Source of the DNA: Mesorhizobium sp. CA8
GTDB lineage: Bacteria; Pseudomonadota; Alphaproteobacteria; Rhizobiales; Rhizobiaceae
Length of the DNA stretch: 64,000 nucleotides
Assembly (NCBI RefSeq): GCF_020164955.1
Contig: NZ_JAIUHG010000005.1
Coordinates: forward strand, 213,335-277,334
Reading direction: 5' to 3'
The notes under the pieces are model-generated. The model saw only the letters and a list, made by a program, of their open reading frames with translations, made no database searches and was not told where the DNA came from. Positions 27,710 through 36,733 of this stretch are shown here, in pieces (the first letter of the stretch is position 1; the number at the start of each line of letters is the position of its first letter). The translations under genes and the position numbers were made by a program.

Positions 27710-28876
27710 TCAGACGCGGCCGAAATCATCGGAGCTGAGCCGGGTCCAACGATCGCCCATCAACCCGCCGATGAAGATGTCGCCGGAGCGGACCGCCTCC
27801 GTGACTTCGGCAACGCGCGAGCGGACCATCGTGCCACCGGCATAATGGAAGAAGACGTTCTTGTAGCCGAAGAGTTGAGGCATGAACCTGCTCTGGGTCT
27901 GGCCCCTAATGCCTACACAGCCCAAATCCCGCGCCGCCGCAATGAGAGCATCCAGCGTCACGCCCCAGTGGGATCCGGACGCCTGGATTTGCAACAGGTT
28001 CGCGATGCCGCCGGCTTGGCCATAGAAGGCGTAGCACCCCAGCATCTTGCCCGTTTCTTCGTCAATCCCGCCGAAATGAAGCGGCCCGTCGGCCTGCTTC
28101 TCGGCCGCCAGCGCGAGCAACCGCGGCAGCTCGCCATCCTTCCAGCTCGGACGCAGGGAATAATCGGCCATGAGGACAGGCAGCCGCTCCGCAAATTGGG
28201 CCGCGTCGATCGGCTCCCGGCGGATACGTTGGCTTGACGAATGCTGGGCCGGCGGATCGAACCTTCTTCGTGCGAGCGCATCAAATGCTCCCGCGAAAGG
28301 ATCGAGCGCAAGGCGAGGCAGCCCCGGCCATTTGCGGCGCACTGTGGCGACGGCCATGCCGCCCGGCCGGAAAACACAGGTCCATTCCAGACAATGCACC
28401 GGCAGGAGCTGGTACTTCATCGGACGCGCGAAGGCCAAGGATGTCCGGTTGGCGGAATCGGTCAGGTACAGGTCGAATTCGCTTTGATGCAGGGCACGCA
28501 GCAATTGCGGCCCGGCCCAACCGTGATCGATGCTGGAGTCGGTCATGAATGGACCGATGATGGCAGCGTTCAATGCCGTTCCGTTAAGCTCATATCGAGC
28601 TTTCAGAACACCCATGAAGCCACCCAATCGGCCCTGCGGGTTGATCTGGACAAGAGCCTTGCTCTTATCCCCATCAAGGTAGAGCTTCCTCATATAGTCC
28701 GCCGTCTGCGCGATCGCGCGATCGCGCTGGCGGCGACGATGGCGAAACTTCATCAGGAACAACGCGGCGACGTGCTCGAGATCCTCGGCGGCTAAAGGCC
28801 GAACCGAACCATGGGATTCCAGCGCCGACGGCCCAGCCACCTTGCCCGGGCTCGCTTTTGCGGAAACCGGATTCAT
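27710..28876 (-). CDS. GNAT-type N-acyltransferase-like protein
   Basis: A 388-residue protein that looks like two GNAT-type domains in tandem, each near 170-190 residues. The N-terminal one begins VRPLAAEDLEHVAALFLMKFR and contains ALVQINPQGRLGGFMGVL, typical of the acetyl-CoA-binding strand region. The second, from about 230, contains FGGIDEETGKMLGCYAFYG and AARDLGCVGIRGQ. Substrate unknown; bacteria use similar double-GNAT proteins for cell-envelope sugar or peptide acylation. The family assignment rests on these blocks and is not strong. Start by ATG 28876. Confidence 0.75.
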   Translation of the reverse strand: MNPVSAKASPGKVAGPSALESHGSVRPLAAEDLEHVAALFLMKFRHRRRQRDRAIAQTADYMRKLYLDGDKSKALVQINPQGRLGGFMGVLKARYELNGTALNAAIIGPFMTDSSIDHGWAGPQLLRALHQSEFDLYLTDSANRTSLAFARPMKYQLLPVHCLEWTCVFRPGGMAVATVRRKWPGLPRLALDPFAGAFDALARRRFDPPAQHSSSQRIRREPIDAAQFAERLPVLMADYSLRPSWKDGELPRLLALAAEKQADGPLHFGGIDEETGKMLGCYAFYGQAGGIANLLQIQASGSHWGVTLDALIAAARDLGCVGIRGQTQSRFMPQLFGYKNVFFHYAGGTMVRSRVAEVTEAVRSGDIFIGGLMGDRWTRLSSDDFGRV

Positions 28877-29178
28877 CGTGAATGCCTAGACCAGAACGCT
28901 AAAGGCTGCCGTTCTTCCCAAAGAAGTCTCCATGCGATCGGCTTCCTGCAAAAATCTCCTAGAGCCTTCTTCTGCCGTACCTGATTTTCGTTTCTGTAAA
29001 TACATTCAATCATTGTTTTAATCGCGTGAATAGCTAAAATCTAAAATAAAACTTCCTAAACTTCTAAATGCAAAGTAATTTGAAAAACATATTGAGCCCC
29101 TCTAACCGCATCGCGGGAGAGCGGTTGCAACCGCGTTGCGGCTGATGGCGCCCGGCAGAGGCCGGGCGCCATCCTTCC
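28877..29178. other. Intergenic region with an AT-rich tract and hairpins
   Basis: The gap between the GNAT gene and the ABC transporter gene has a strikingly AT-rich stretch at 28983-29094, unlike the rest of the window. It is followed by a perfect 14-base palindrome (29121-29134) and a perfect 13-base stem-loop at 29144-29173. No convincing reading frame is seen. It may hold the GNAT promoter on the minus strand and the transporter terminator. Confidence 0.5.
29144..29173 (-). terminator. Strong hairpin after the ABC transporter gene
   Basis: A perfect 13-base stem GATGGCGCCCGGC / GCCGGGCGCCATC with the 4-base loop AGAG, 6 bases past the stop of the ABC transporter gene. It lacks a T run on either strand, so it may be a processing barrier instead of a classical terminator. 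Confidence 0.6.
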
Positions 29179-30984
29179 TCAGGCGACGAGGCCCTTCGTC
29201 AGTTCGAGCGCCTGACGCTCGAACAGCCGCCGGTAGATGCCGCCGTTCAGCCGGATCAGCTCGTCATGCGAACCTTCCTCGGCGATACGTCCGCGATCGA
29301 AGACCAGCAGCCGGTCGAGCGCCCGCACCGTCGAGAGCCGGTGCGCGATCACCAGCGTCGTGCGCCCGACCATCAGCCGCTCCATCGCCTTCTGGATCAG
29401 CACTTCCGATTCCGAATCGAGGCTCGATGTCGCCTCGTCCAGGATCAGGATGCGGGCGTCGGCCAGGAAGGCGCGGGCGATCGCGACGCGCTGGCGCTCG
29501 CCGCCCGACAGTTTTACGCCGCGCTCGCCGACCAGGGTTCCATAGCCCTTGGGCAGTCTGGTGATGAAATCATGGGCGCTGGCGAGTTTGGCCGTATGCT
29601 CGATCTCGGCCTGGCTGGCGCCGGGCCTGGCATAGGCGATGTTCTCGGCGAGCGACCGGTGGAACAGGATCGGCTCCTGCTGGACGATGGCGATCTGGCT
29701 GCGCAGCGACGCCTGCTCGACCTGCGAGATGTCCTGCCCGTCGATCAGGATCCGCCCGGCGTTCACGTCATAGAGCCGCTGGATCAGCTTGACGAAGGTC
29801 GTCTTGCCCGAACCCGAATGCCCGACCAGTCCGATGCGTTCGCCCGTCGCGATATCGACCGAGAAATCGCGGTAGAGCGGCAGAAGGTGATTGCCGTAGT
29901 GGAACGTCACCTTGTCGAAGGTGATGTGCCCATCGGTGATCCGGATCGGCCGGGCGTCGGGCCGGTCCTCGATGCCGAGCGGTTCGGACTGGAAGTCGAC
30001 CAGTTCCTCCATGTCGTTGATCGACCGCTGCAGGTTGCGGATATGCGTGCCGATGTCGCGCAGATAGCCCTGCAGCACGAAGAACGAGGTCAGCACGAAA
30101 GCGACATCGCCGGCGCTCGCCTGGCCCCAGGCCCACAGCATGAGGGCAAGGCCGATGACCGCCGCCCGCATCACCAACAGCAGCACCCCTTGTGTGGTGC
30201 CGTTCGCAGTGCCGCGCATCCAGGTGCGGCCGGTGCGCAGGCGCCATTTGGCGACGACGCGTGCCAGCCGCGCTTCCTCGCGGGTCTCCGCCCCGAAGCC
30301 CTTGACGACCGCGTTGCAGCTCACCGCGTCGGCCAGCGAACCGCCCAGCCGCGTATCCCAGCTGTTGGCGAGCCGCGCGGCGGGCGCGACATAGCCGAGC
30401 GACAGCATCGCGGTGACAGCGATGAACAGCACCGAACCGGCGGCCACCACAGCCCCCATCAGCGGCCAGAACCAGCCGAGCAGCAGCGTCGATCCGACAA
30501 GCATGACAACCGACGGCAGCAGCGCGATCAGGATCGTGTCGTTGAGCAGATCCAGCGCCCACATGCCGCGCGTTATCTTGCGCACCGTCGATCCGGCAAA
30601 GCTGTTGGCGTGCCAGTCCGTCGAGAAGCGTTGCACCCGATGGAAAGCATCGGAGGCAATGTCCGACATCATCTTCAGCGTCAACTCGACGATACACAGG
30701 AAAGCGGCATTGCGCAGCACAACGCCTGCCAGCGCCAGCGCCACCAACATCGAGAACGCCACCATCGCCGCATTCCAGGCTACTTCGTCGGTTCCCGCGC
30801 CGCTGGCGACCGCATCGACCAGGCGGCCGGAATAGAAAGGCGTCAGCACATCGGCCAGCGTCGAGAGCAGGAATGCGCCCATGATGAGCGAAAGCCGCCA
30901 CGGCTGGCGCTGCCAATGGCTGAACGTGAAGCCAAGCACGCTGCGAAAGGCGCTCGCGCGCAGATCCATCTTGAAACGAGCCAT
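29179..30984 (-). CDS. ABC exporter, fused membrane and ATPase domains
   Basis: A 601-residue half-transporter of the exporter (ABCB/MsbA-like) type. Six membrane helices lie in residues 25-310; the ATPase domain has Walker A GHSGSGKT at 388-395, signature LSGGE at 492-496, Walker B ILILDE at 512-517 and the switch histidine H548. It probably works as a homodimer in the inner membrane. The substrate (lipid, peptide or drug) cannot be read from sequence. ATG 30984 opens MARFKMDLRA. The gene is isolated on the minus strand. Confidence 0.94.
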   Translation of the reverse strand: MARFKMDLRASAFRSVLGFTFSHWQRQPWRLSLIMGAFLLSTLADVLTPFYSGRLVDAVASGAGTDEVAWNAAMVAFSMLVALALAGVVLRNAAFLCIVELTLKMMSDIASDAFHRVQRFSTDWHANSFAGSTVRKITRGMWALDLLNDTILIALLPSVVMLVGSTLLLGWFWPLMGAVVAAGSVLFIAVTAMLSLGYVAPAARLANSWDTRLGGSLADAVSCNAVVKGFGAETREEARLARVVAKWRLRTGRTWMRGTANGTTQGVLLLVMRAAVIGLALMLWAWGQASAGDVAFVLTSFFVLQGYLRDIGTHIRNLQRSINDMEELVDFQSEPLGIEDRPDARPIRITDGHITFDKVTFHYGNHLLPLYRDFSVDIATGERIGLVGHSGSGKTTFVKLIQRLYDVNAGRILIDGQDISQVEQASLRSQIAIVQQEPILFHRSLAENIAYARPGASQAEIEHTAKLASAHDFITRLPKGYGTLVGERGVKLSGGERQRVAIARAFLADARILILDEATSSLDSESEVLIQKAMERLMVGRTTLVIAHRLSTVRALDRLLVFDRGRIAEEGSHDELIRLNGGIYRRLFERQALELTKGLVA

Positions 30985-31355
30985 GATGTCATCCGGGGCA
31001 AAACGACCCGGTCCCGGTAAAAATCGAATTGGAAAACCCGCGTCCGCGCGTTGCAGCGTCTATGACAGCGGGAGGTTCAGTATGGTAGGCCGCCTGCCCT
31101 GAGGCGGCGACCGCAGCGGCAAATGCCTGTCCTGCGTCCGGCTCTCCGAAAAACCTTCGGAAAGCCCGAGCAGACCTAGGCCTCGCGACCTCGCATAACG
31201 ATGTCAAATCCTGCCATACGGTCCTCCCGCAAGGGAATCGCGGAGAGGCCGTTATAGGCAGGCATCAGCCGATCGCCAAGTCGGCCCGTCGCCAAAACGA
31301 CATTTGGTCCAAGCACTGAGACGAATTTGCAACAACGGCGGGTTGTGGCGGGGCC
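30985..31355. other. Intergenic region upstream of the ABC transporter
   Basis: This 371-base gap between the ABC transporter gene and the downstream end of a GNAT gene holds no frame I consider coding. A 72-codon minus-strand frame at 30989-31207 has no family resemblance or ribosome binding site. It presumably contains the transporter promoter, but no clear -35/-10 pair stood out. Confidence 0.45.
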
Positions 31356-31763
31356 TCAGACAGCGGGTGAGCGATCCAGTCGCATGTAGCACCCTTCCGC
31401 CCGGAATCCGAACTTCTGGTAGAGGCTGTGAGCGTCGCTGGTCGTAAGGCTCCAATGAGAGACGGTCTTCATATCGGGATGATCGAGGAGTGCCTGCACA
31501 AGCCGTTTGCCGAGGCCATGCCCACGACGCTCCGGCCAGACGATGACGTCGGCAAGATAGGCGAGGACCGTGTAGTCAGTGATTGCGCGGGCGAACCCGA
31601 CCTGCTCGCCGTCGAGGTAGGCGCCGACGCAAAGCGAGTTGTCGAAGGCGCGGCGGTTGGCCTCGTCGGTTCGCGACGCACCCCAATAGCTTTGCATGAG
31701 CAAATCGGAGGTTGCCCGAAAATCGATCCGCGACAGGTCGAAACTGATTTCAACATCCTGCAT
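31356..31763 (-). CDS. GNAT family N-acetyltransferase
   Basis: A 135-residue single-domain GNAT acetyltransferase. The acetyl-CoA pyrophosphate loop is RRGHGLGKRLV (motif A, R/Q-x2-G-x-G/A), preceded by YLADVIVWPE. The C-terminal YQKFGFRAEG is the motif B region with the usual tyrosine. The substrate is not evident. It starts 16 bases past the nadE stop on the same strand and is probably co-transcribed with it. Confidence 0.93.
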   Translation of the reverse strand: MQDVEISFDLSRIDFRATSDLLMQSYWGASRTDEANRRAFDNSLCVGAYLDGEQVGFARAITDYTVLAYLADVIVWPERRGHGLGKRLVQALLDHPDMKTVSHWSLTTSDAHSLYQKFGFRAEGCYMRLDRSPAV

Positions 31764-31779
31764 GGCGCAATCTCGCGGA

Positions 31780-33459
31780 CTAGCCGCGGTCCCGGAACCG
31801 GTTGGTGATCGGATAGCGGCGGTCGCGGCCGAAATTCTTCTTGGTGATCTTCACGCCGGGCGCCGCCTGGCGGCGCTTGTATTCGGCGATGTAGAGCAGG
31901 TGCTCGACGCGCGTCACCGTCGCCCGGTCGTGGCCGCGCGCGACGATGTCCTCGACGCTCATCTCGTTCTCCACCAGGCATTCCAGGATGTCGTCCAGCA
32001 CCGGATAGGGCGGCAGCGAATCCTGGTCGGTCTGGTTCTCGCGCAGCTCCGCCGACGGCGCCTTGTCGATGATGTTCTTGGGGATAACCTCGCCGGACCG
32101 CCCAAGCGCGCCCGGCGGCACATGCGAATTGCGCCAGCGCGACAGCGCGTAGACCTGCATCTTGTAGAGATCCTTGATCGGATTGAAGCCGCCATTCATG
32201 TCGCCGTAAAGCGTGGCGTAACCGACCGACATCTCGCTCTTGTTGCCCGTGGTGACCACCATCGACCCGAACTTGTTGGAGATTGCCATCAGGATCGTGC
32301 CGCGAGCGCGGCTCTGCAGGTTCTCTTCGGTGATGCCTTCCTGGGTGCCCTCGAAGAGCTGCGTCAGCGCATGCTTGAAGCCTTCGACCGGCTCGGAGAT
32401 CGGCACGATGTCGTAGCGGCAGCCGAGCGCGCGCGCGCAGTCCTCGGCATCCTTCAGCGAATCCTTCGATGTATAGCGGTAAGGCATCATGACTGTGCGC
32501 AGCCGCTCCTCGCCCAGCGCATCGACGGCCAAAGCCGCACAGATTGCCGAGTCGATGCCGCCGGAGAGGCCGAGCACCACGTTCTTGAAGCCGTTCTTGT
32601 TGACGTAATCGCGCAGGCCCAACATGCAGGCGCGATAGTCGGCCTCTTCGCGCTCGGGGATCTTCGACATCGGGCCTTCCGAGCAGACCCAGCTGTCTTC
32701 CTTTCTTTTCCAGGTGGTGACGTCGACCGCCTCCTCGAACTGGCTCATCTGGAAGGCAAGCGTCTTGTCGGCGCCGATGGCGAACGAGGCGCCGTCGAAG
32801 ATCAGTTCGTCCTGGCCGCCGAGCTGGTTGGCGTAGATCATCGGCAAGCCGGTTTCGATGACCTGCCGGATGACGATCTGGTGGCGAACGTCGATCTTGG
32901 CACGGTAATAGGGCGAGCCGTTCGGCACCAAAAGGATCTCGGCGCCGCTTTCGGCCAGCGTCTCGCATACGGCGATATCGCCCCAGATGTCCTCGCAGAT
33001 CGGAATGCCGATGCGCACGCCGCGGAAATTCACCGGACCCTGCAGCTCCGGCCCGGCCTGGAAGAGGCGCTTCTCGTCGAACTCGCCATAGTTGGGCAAA
33101 TCGAGCTTGTAGCGTTCGGCGATGATCTTGCCGCCATCGGCGAAGACGACGGAGTTGTGCGTGCCGGACCGGCGCTTCAGCGGCATGCCGATGATGACGC
33201 CGGGCCCGCCATCGGCCGTGTCGTTGGCGAAATCCTGCGCGGCCTTCTCGCACGCCTTCAGGAAGGAAGGCTTAAGCACCAGGTCTTCCGGCGGATAGCC
33301 GGCGAGGAAGAGCTCGGTATAGAGCACCAGATCGGCGCCCTGGCGCGCCGCGTCCGCCCTCGCCTCGCGCGCTTTTGCCAAATTGCCGGCCACGTCACCG
33401 ACGGTCGGGTTGAGCTGGGCAACGGCGATACGCAGGATATCGGGAGCGGTCTTGGTCAT
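31780..33459 (-). CDS. nadE: Glutamine-dependent NAD+ synthetase
   Basis: NadE amidates nicotinic acid adenine dinucleotide to NAD+. The 559-residue product is the two-domain, glutamine-using form. The nitrilase-type amidotransferase half has the triad E49, K118 and C155 (IPICEDIWG); ammonia is passed to the synthetase half, whose ATP pyrophosphatase loop SGGIDS is at 299-304. The conserved TTGNKSEMSVGYATLYGD follows near 405. It heads a two-gene unit with a GNAT protein. The promoter lies in the 121-base gap before the glycosylase gene. Confidence 0.96.
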   Translation of the reverse strand: MTKTAPDILRIAVAQLNPTVGDVAGNLAKAREARADAARQGADLVLYTELFLAGYPPEDLVLKPSFLKACEKAAQDFANDTADGGPGVIIGMPLKRRSGTHNSVVFADGGKIIAERYKLDLPNYGEFDEKRLFQAGPELQGPVNFRGVRIGIPICEDIWGDIAVCETLAESGAEILLVPNGSPYYRAKIDVRHQIVIRQVIETGLPMIYANQLGGQDELIFDGASFAIGADKTLAFQMSQFEEAVDVTTWKRKEDSWVCSEGPMSKIPEREEADYRACMLGLRDYVNKNGFKNVVLGLSGGIDSAICAALAVDALGEERLRTVMMPYRYTSKDSLKDAEDCARALGCRYDIVPISEPVEGFKHALTQLFEGTQEGITEENLQSRARGTILMAISNKFGSMVVTTGNKSEMSVGYATLYGDMNGGFNPIKDLYKMQVYALSRWRNSHVPPGALGRSGEVIPKNIIDKAPSAELRENQTDQDSLPPYPVLDDILECLVENEMSVEDIVARGHDRATVTRVEHLLYIAEYKRRQAAPGVKITKKNFGRDRRYPITNRFRDRG

Positions 33460-33580
33460 GGAACGGATTTAGCGTGGCTGAAATCGCCCCGCAATGGCGT
33501 TTGGTTGTGCCACTTAGGACTAATCGGCAGAGCCGATTATGTCCCTGACCTATCGATGGAGATCGATCGATCCCAACCAC

Positions 33581-34294
33581 CTAGTCGCCCATATATTCGC
33601 GCAACGCCTCCGCCGAGCGATTCTCGCCGATCGACATCGCCAGGATGCGCGAGATGTGCCGGCGCGGCAGACCGGTCTCGGCCGACCATCGGTTGATCTG
33701 CGCCTGGATCTTGTCGAGGTCCCGCTTCGAGGTCGGGTTCTCGGCGATATCGAGGCCGGCATCGCGCAATGCCGCCGCCATGTCGGCGGAGACGACGAAC
33801 GTGTCCCATTCCAGCCAGCGCAGGAAATACTGGCCGGTGTTGCCGCCCAGCCGGCTGCCATGCTTGGCGAGATACGCGGTCAGGCCGACCTGATCGTCCG
33901 CCGGCCATCCGGCGATGAATTTGCCGAAGCTGCCATGTTCCTTCGATACGCGATCGACGAAGGCGGCGTTGTCGCGCACCGACTTGATCTTCTGCGGGTT
34001 GCGCACGATGCGGCTGTCCGACGCCAGCTCGTGCCAGAAATCGTCGGGCTGGAACAAAAGCCGCTTCGGCTCGAAGCCGAGGAACGCTTCCTCGAAACCG
34101 GGCCATTTCTGTTCGATGACGCGCCACACGAATCCCGCGGCGAAAATGCGCTCGGCCATGGTGGAGAGAATACGGTCGTCGGGGACTTTCGCCACCGCCG
34201 CATTGTCGGGCGCAGGACCAAGCAGCGGAGCTAGCACCGCCTCGCCGCCCTTGCGCTTTGCCGCCCGCGCGTGGATTTTCTGGAAATCGAGCAT
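33581..34294 (-). CDS. 3-methyladenine DNA glycosylase I-like protein
   Basis: A 237-residue protein that I place near the COG2818 (Tag) helix-hairpin-helix glycosylase group. Suggestive blocks are DRILSTMAERIFAAGFVWRV, as in Tag's MTKAIFQAGF..., and FLRWLEWDTFVVSADMAAALRDAG. The zinc-ligand cysteines and histidines of E. coli Tag are not obvious, so activity may differ. GAGGA precedes ATG 34294; a longer open frame upstream lacks a matching start. It lies between nadE and a DUF1003 gene of opposite orientation. Confidence 0.72.
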   Translation of the reverse strand: MLDFQKIHARAAKRKGGEAVLAPLLGPAPDNAAVAKVPDDRILSTMAERIFAAGFVWRVIEQKWPGFEEAFLGFEPKRLLFQPDDFWHELASDSRIVRNPQKIKSVRDNAAFVDRVSKEHGSFGKFIAGWPADDQVGLTAYLAKHGSRLGGNTGQYFLRWLEWDTFVVSADMAAALRDAGLDIAENPTSKRDLDKIQAQINRWSAETGLPRRHISRILAMSIGENRSAEALREYMGD

Positions 34295-34385
34295 CGTTGT
34301 CCTCGCCTGTTCACCGCAATCTAGCACTTCACGTCCGACCCGGCAGCCTCTACGTCTATCGATGCCGGGGCGAAGGAGAGGACAG

Positions 34386-34949
34386 ATGAACAAGATCGTC
34401 GAGGACATGGCGAACCGTTTGCTCAAGCGGAAGCCGGACGGTTTCGGTCCGCTCGAGAGCCGCGTCCTCCAGTCGACGCTTGAGCGCACCACCATCACCC
34501 GCGACACCAACAAGGCCGTCGCCTTCCACGCGACGTATGGCGACCGCGTCGCCGATACTATCGCCAGGATCGGCGGCTCCTGGTCCTTCATACTCGGCTT
34601 CCTTGCCTTTCTCGTTGTTTGGACCGTCGGCAATGCCTGGCTGCTCACGCGCGACGCTTTCGACCCCTACCCCTTCATCTTCCTCAACCTGGTGCTGTCG
34701 ATGCTCGCGGCGATACAGGCGCCGGTGATCATGATGTCGCAGAACCGTCAGACCGAGCGCGACCGCATCGACGCGGCCCACGACTACGAGGTCAATCTGA
34801 AGGCCGAGATTGAGATCATGGCCCTGCATGAAAAGCTCGACGAGTTGCGCCACAGCGAGATCATCGGCATGCGGGACGAGATCCTGCGCATGGCCGAGCA
34901 GATCAGGTGCATCGACGAGAAACTGTCGGCGCGGTCCGTAACGGAATGA
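34386..34949 (+). CDS. DUF1003 family membrane protein
   Basis: A 187-residue inner membrane protein of the DUF1003 family. Two membrane helices (about 63-82 and 95-115) flank the family block DPYPFIFLNLVLSMLAAIQA and SQNRQTERDRI. The C-terminal tail is a charged helix (KLDELRHSEI...). Function unknown; the family is common in proteobacteria. GGAGAGGACAG precedes ATG 34386. Its stop overlaps the DedA start in ATGA, so they are translationally coupled. Confidence 0.92.
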   Translation: MNKIVEDMANRLLKRKPDGFGPLESRVLQSTLERTTITRDTNKAVAFHATYGDRVADTIARIGGSWSFILGFLAFLVVWTVGNAWLLTRDAFDPYPFIFLNLVLSMLAAIQAPVIMMSQNRQTERDRIDAAHDYEVNLKAEIEIMALHEKLDELRHSEIIGMRDEILRMAEQIRCIDEKLSARSVTE

Positions 34950-35545
34950 GCGAAACCATCCATCATCTCATCGGGCAATACGGGCTGATCGCGGTCTTCC
35001 TGGGTTGCGTCGCCGAAGGCGAAAGCGCGGCAATCCTTGGCGGCTTCTTTGCCCATCAGCATGTTTTCGTGCTGTGGCAGACTTTCCTCGTCGCATTTCT
35101 CGGCGCCTTCGCCGGCGACACCTTCTTCTTCACCATGGGGCGCGGCTTCGCCGAACATCGTTATGTGAGACTATTGCGCAGGCGTCCGGGTTTCAGCCGC
35201 GCCTACCGCCTGCTCAACACCCATCCCAACATTTTCGTGCTGACCAACCGCTATATCTACGGCATGCGCCTGGTCGGCGGCGTCGCCGCCGGCCTGTCGA
35301 CCGTGTCCGTGCCGCGTTTCGTCATCCTGAATGCCATCTCGTCCGCGGTCTGGGCGGCCCTGTTCAGCGGCATTGGCTTTGTCTTCGGCCTGGGCGCGGA
35401 GGAAATGGTGGGCCAGGCGTTTGCACGCCATGAGCGCCTGCTCATCGCCCTTGGCGTCGGCGTCGTTGTCGCCGCGGTAGCCTGGTTGGTAGGCCATCAC
35501 TTCGCAAAGCGTGAACGCGCCAGGGAAGACCAGGCGGGATCGTGA
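34946..35545 (+). CDS. DedA family membrane protein
   Basis: A 199-residue DedA/SNARE-associated membrane protein, a family now linked to undecaprenyl-phosphate or phospholipid flipping. Features are the re-entrant-loop start (IGQYGLIAVFLGCVAEGESAAILGGF), the conserved GDTFFFTMGR, the RY..GMR.. block (NRYIYGMRLVGGVAAG) and a C-terminal transmembrane helix. The ATG at 34946 overlaps the DUF1003 stop. It converges on dgkA, 13 bases from its end. Confidence 0.92.
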   Translation: MSETIHHLIGQYGLIAVFLGCVAEGESAAILGGFFAHQHVFVLWQTFLVAFLGAFAGDTFFFTMGRGFAEHRYVRLLRRRPGFSRAYRLLNTHPNIFVLTNRYIYGMRLVGGVAAGLSTVSVPRFVILNAISSAVWAALFSGIGFVFGLGAEEMVGQAFARHERLLIALGVGVVVAAVAWLVGHHFAKRERAREDQAGS

Positions 35546-35558
35546 TCAATCGCAAGGA

Positions 35559-35918
35559 TCAGATCGGCGCACCGGTAAGGCGCTCGATCAAGGCGACGCC
35601 CCAGACGCCGCCGGCGATCACGATGGAAATCAGCACCGCCAGCGACCCGCAATCCTTGGCGAGCTGGATATCGATGTGGAATTCCCGCGAGATCGCGTCG
35701 CAGGCCGCCTCAATGCCAGTGTTGAGCACTTCGACCATGATCAGGAGCAGCACAGCGCCGATCAGCAGGGCGTAGCCGCGCCACGAGACCGAGATGAACC
35801 AGCCGGCCGGCAGGGCGAGCGCAAGCAGCATCAGCTCCTGCTGGAATGCCTTCTCATGTGCGGCAAGCTTGCGGAAGGCCCTTACCGAATTGATGAAAGC
35901 GTCGATCAGCCGCTGCAT
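35559..35918 (-). CDS. dgkA: Diacylglycerol kinase
   Basis: DgkA phosphorylates diacylglycerol, recycling lipid left from osmoregulated glucan or lipid-modification reactions. The 119-residue product fits the small trimeric membrane enzyme. Conserved regions are the N-terminal amphipathic helix with EKAFQQELMLL, the membrane segment EVLNTGIEAACDAIS with E70-type catalytic glutamate, and HIDIQLAKDCGSLAVL with the family's AKD-x-GSAAV-like motif. It stands alone on the minus strand between DedA and a GFA protein. Confidence 0.95.
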   Translation of the reverse strand: MQRLIDAFINSVRAFRKLAAHEKAFQQELMLLALALPAGWFISVSWRGYALLIGAVLLLIMVEVLNTGIEAACDAISREFHIDIQLAKDCGSLAVLISIVIAGGVWGVALIERLTGAPI

Positions 35919-35996
35919 GCCCAGCCCCGTTTCGAGTAACCGTCAGGGGGATATCGCAACGGCCGGATCAAGGGAATAAGGCAGCCGAACCAAAAA

Positions 35997-36416
35997 TCAT
36001 TCGTCCGCCACCTTTATCGACGGCGTCGACTTCTCGAACTGAGGTAACCCGTCTTCGATCGAATAATAGTCGCCTTTGTCGCCGACGAAGATGTGGCACT
36101 CGCCCCGCAGGCTCGTCGGTTCGTCGAAAGACCCGGCCAGAACCGACACATATGCATCCTCCCTCGGCTTCCAGAACAGCGCCGATCCACAGGTCTTGCA
36201 AAAGCCGCGCTTGGCAAAGGTGGAGGCTTCGTACCAGGTGAGGTTTTCCGCGCCGGTGATCGCGATATTGGCATCTGGAACATTGGTCGCGGCGAAGAAA
36301 TGCCCGCTCTGCTTCCGGCACTGCGTACAGTGACAATAGATCACTCCTCGCAACGGGCCCCTCGTCCTGAAGCGCACCGCCCCGCACAGGCATGATCCAC
36401 TGTGATTTTCGTCCAT
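35997..36416 (-). CDS. GFA family (glutathione-dependent formaldehyde-activating type) zinc protein
   Basis: A 139-residue GFA/CENP-V fold protein with the expected zinc ligands: SCLCGAVRF near 10, YCHCTQCRKQSG near 30 and FCKTCGSALFW near 73. Members were named for glutathione-formaldehyde condensation, but most have unknown substrates. GGAG precedes ATG 36416; a 28-residue longer frame exists upstream but does not match the family. The gene stands alone. Confidence 0.92.
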   Translation of the reverse strand: MDENHSGSCLCGAVRFRTRGPLRGVIYCHCTQCRKQSGHFFAATNVPDANIAITGAENLTWYEASTFAKRGFCKTCGSALFWKPREDAYVSVLAGSFDEPTSLRGECHIFVGDKGDYYSIEDGLPQFEKSTPSIKVADE

Positions 36417-36733
36417 CCCGGCTCCTTCGACATCGTCCGCCCGATCCACTGCCGAAAGGATTCCAGGTTTAAGGCGGCCGGTCGCAGGCAAATGCGACAC
36501 CGAAGCGACGCCTTTCGAAAGCTGCTCCGCATGAGATTACACGTTGTGATAGCAAAGACATCGAGGAAATGCAGGCTGTTAAGGAAACTTTAGCGCAACT
36601 GCATCTATGATTCCTGCAAGCGAAAGTCGTGTTGGGGACGCGCCATCGCATTTATGGTTCCGATTCAAATCCCCGCGAGCGTCTCCCGGCGGAGGCAGGT
36701 CTGCGGTCGCACTGAAGGGGCAGTGAACACGAT
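36417..36733. other. Divergent intergenic region GFA / diguanylate cyclase
   Basis: This 317-base region must contain the promoters of the two divergent genes. I see no reading frame with coding character and no clear repeat. Two or three TATA-like stretches occur around 36540-36600, but none is convincing. Confidence 0.4.

Noticed and set aside
30989..31207. Minus-strand frame of 72 codons upstream of the ABC transporter
   Set aside because: No ribosome binding site, no family resemblance, and adjacent to the transporter's own start.
31696..33696. Plus-strand open frame of 666 codons opposite nadE
   Set aside because: Antisense shadow of nadE, with no domain and a low-complexity translation.
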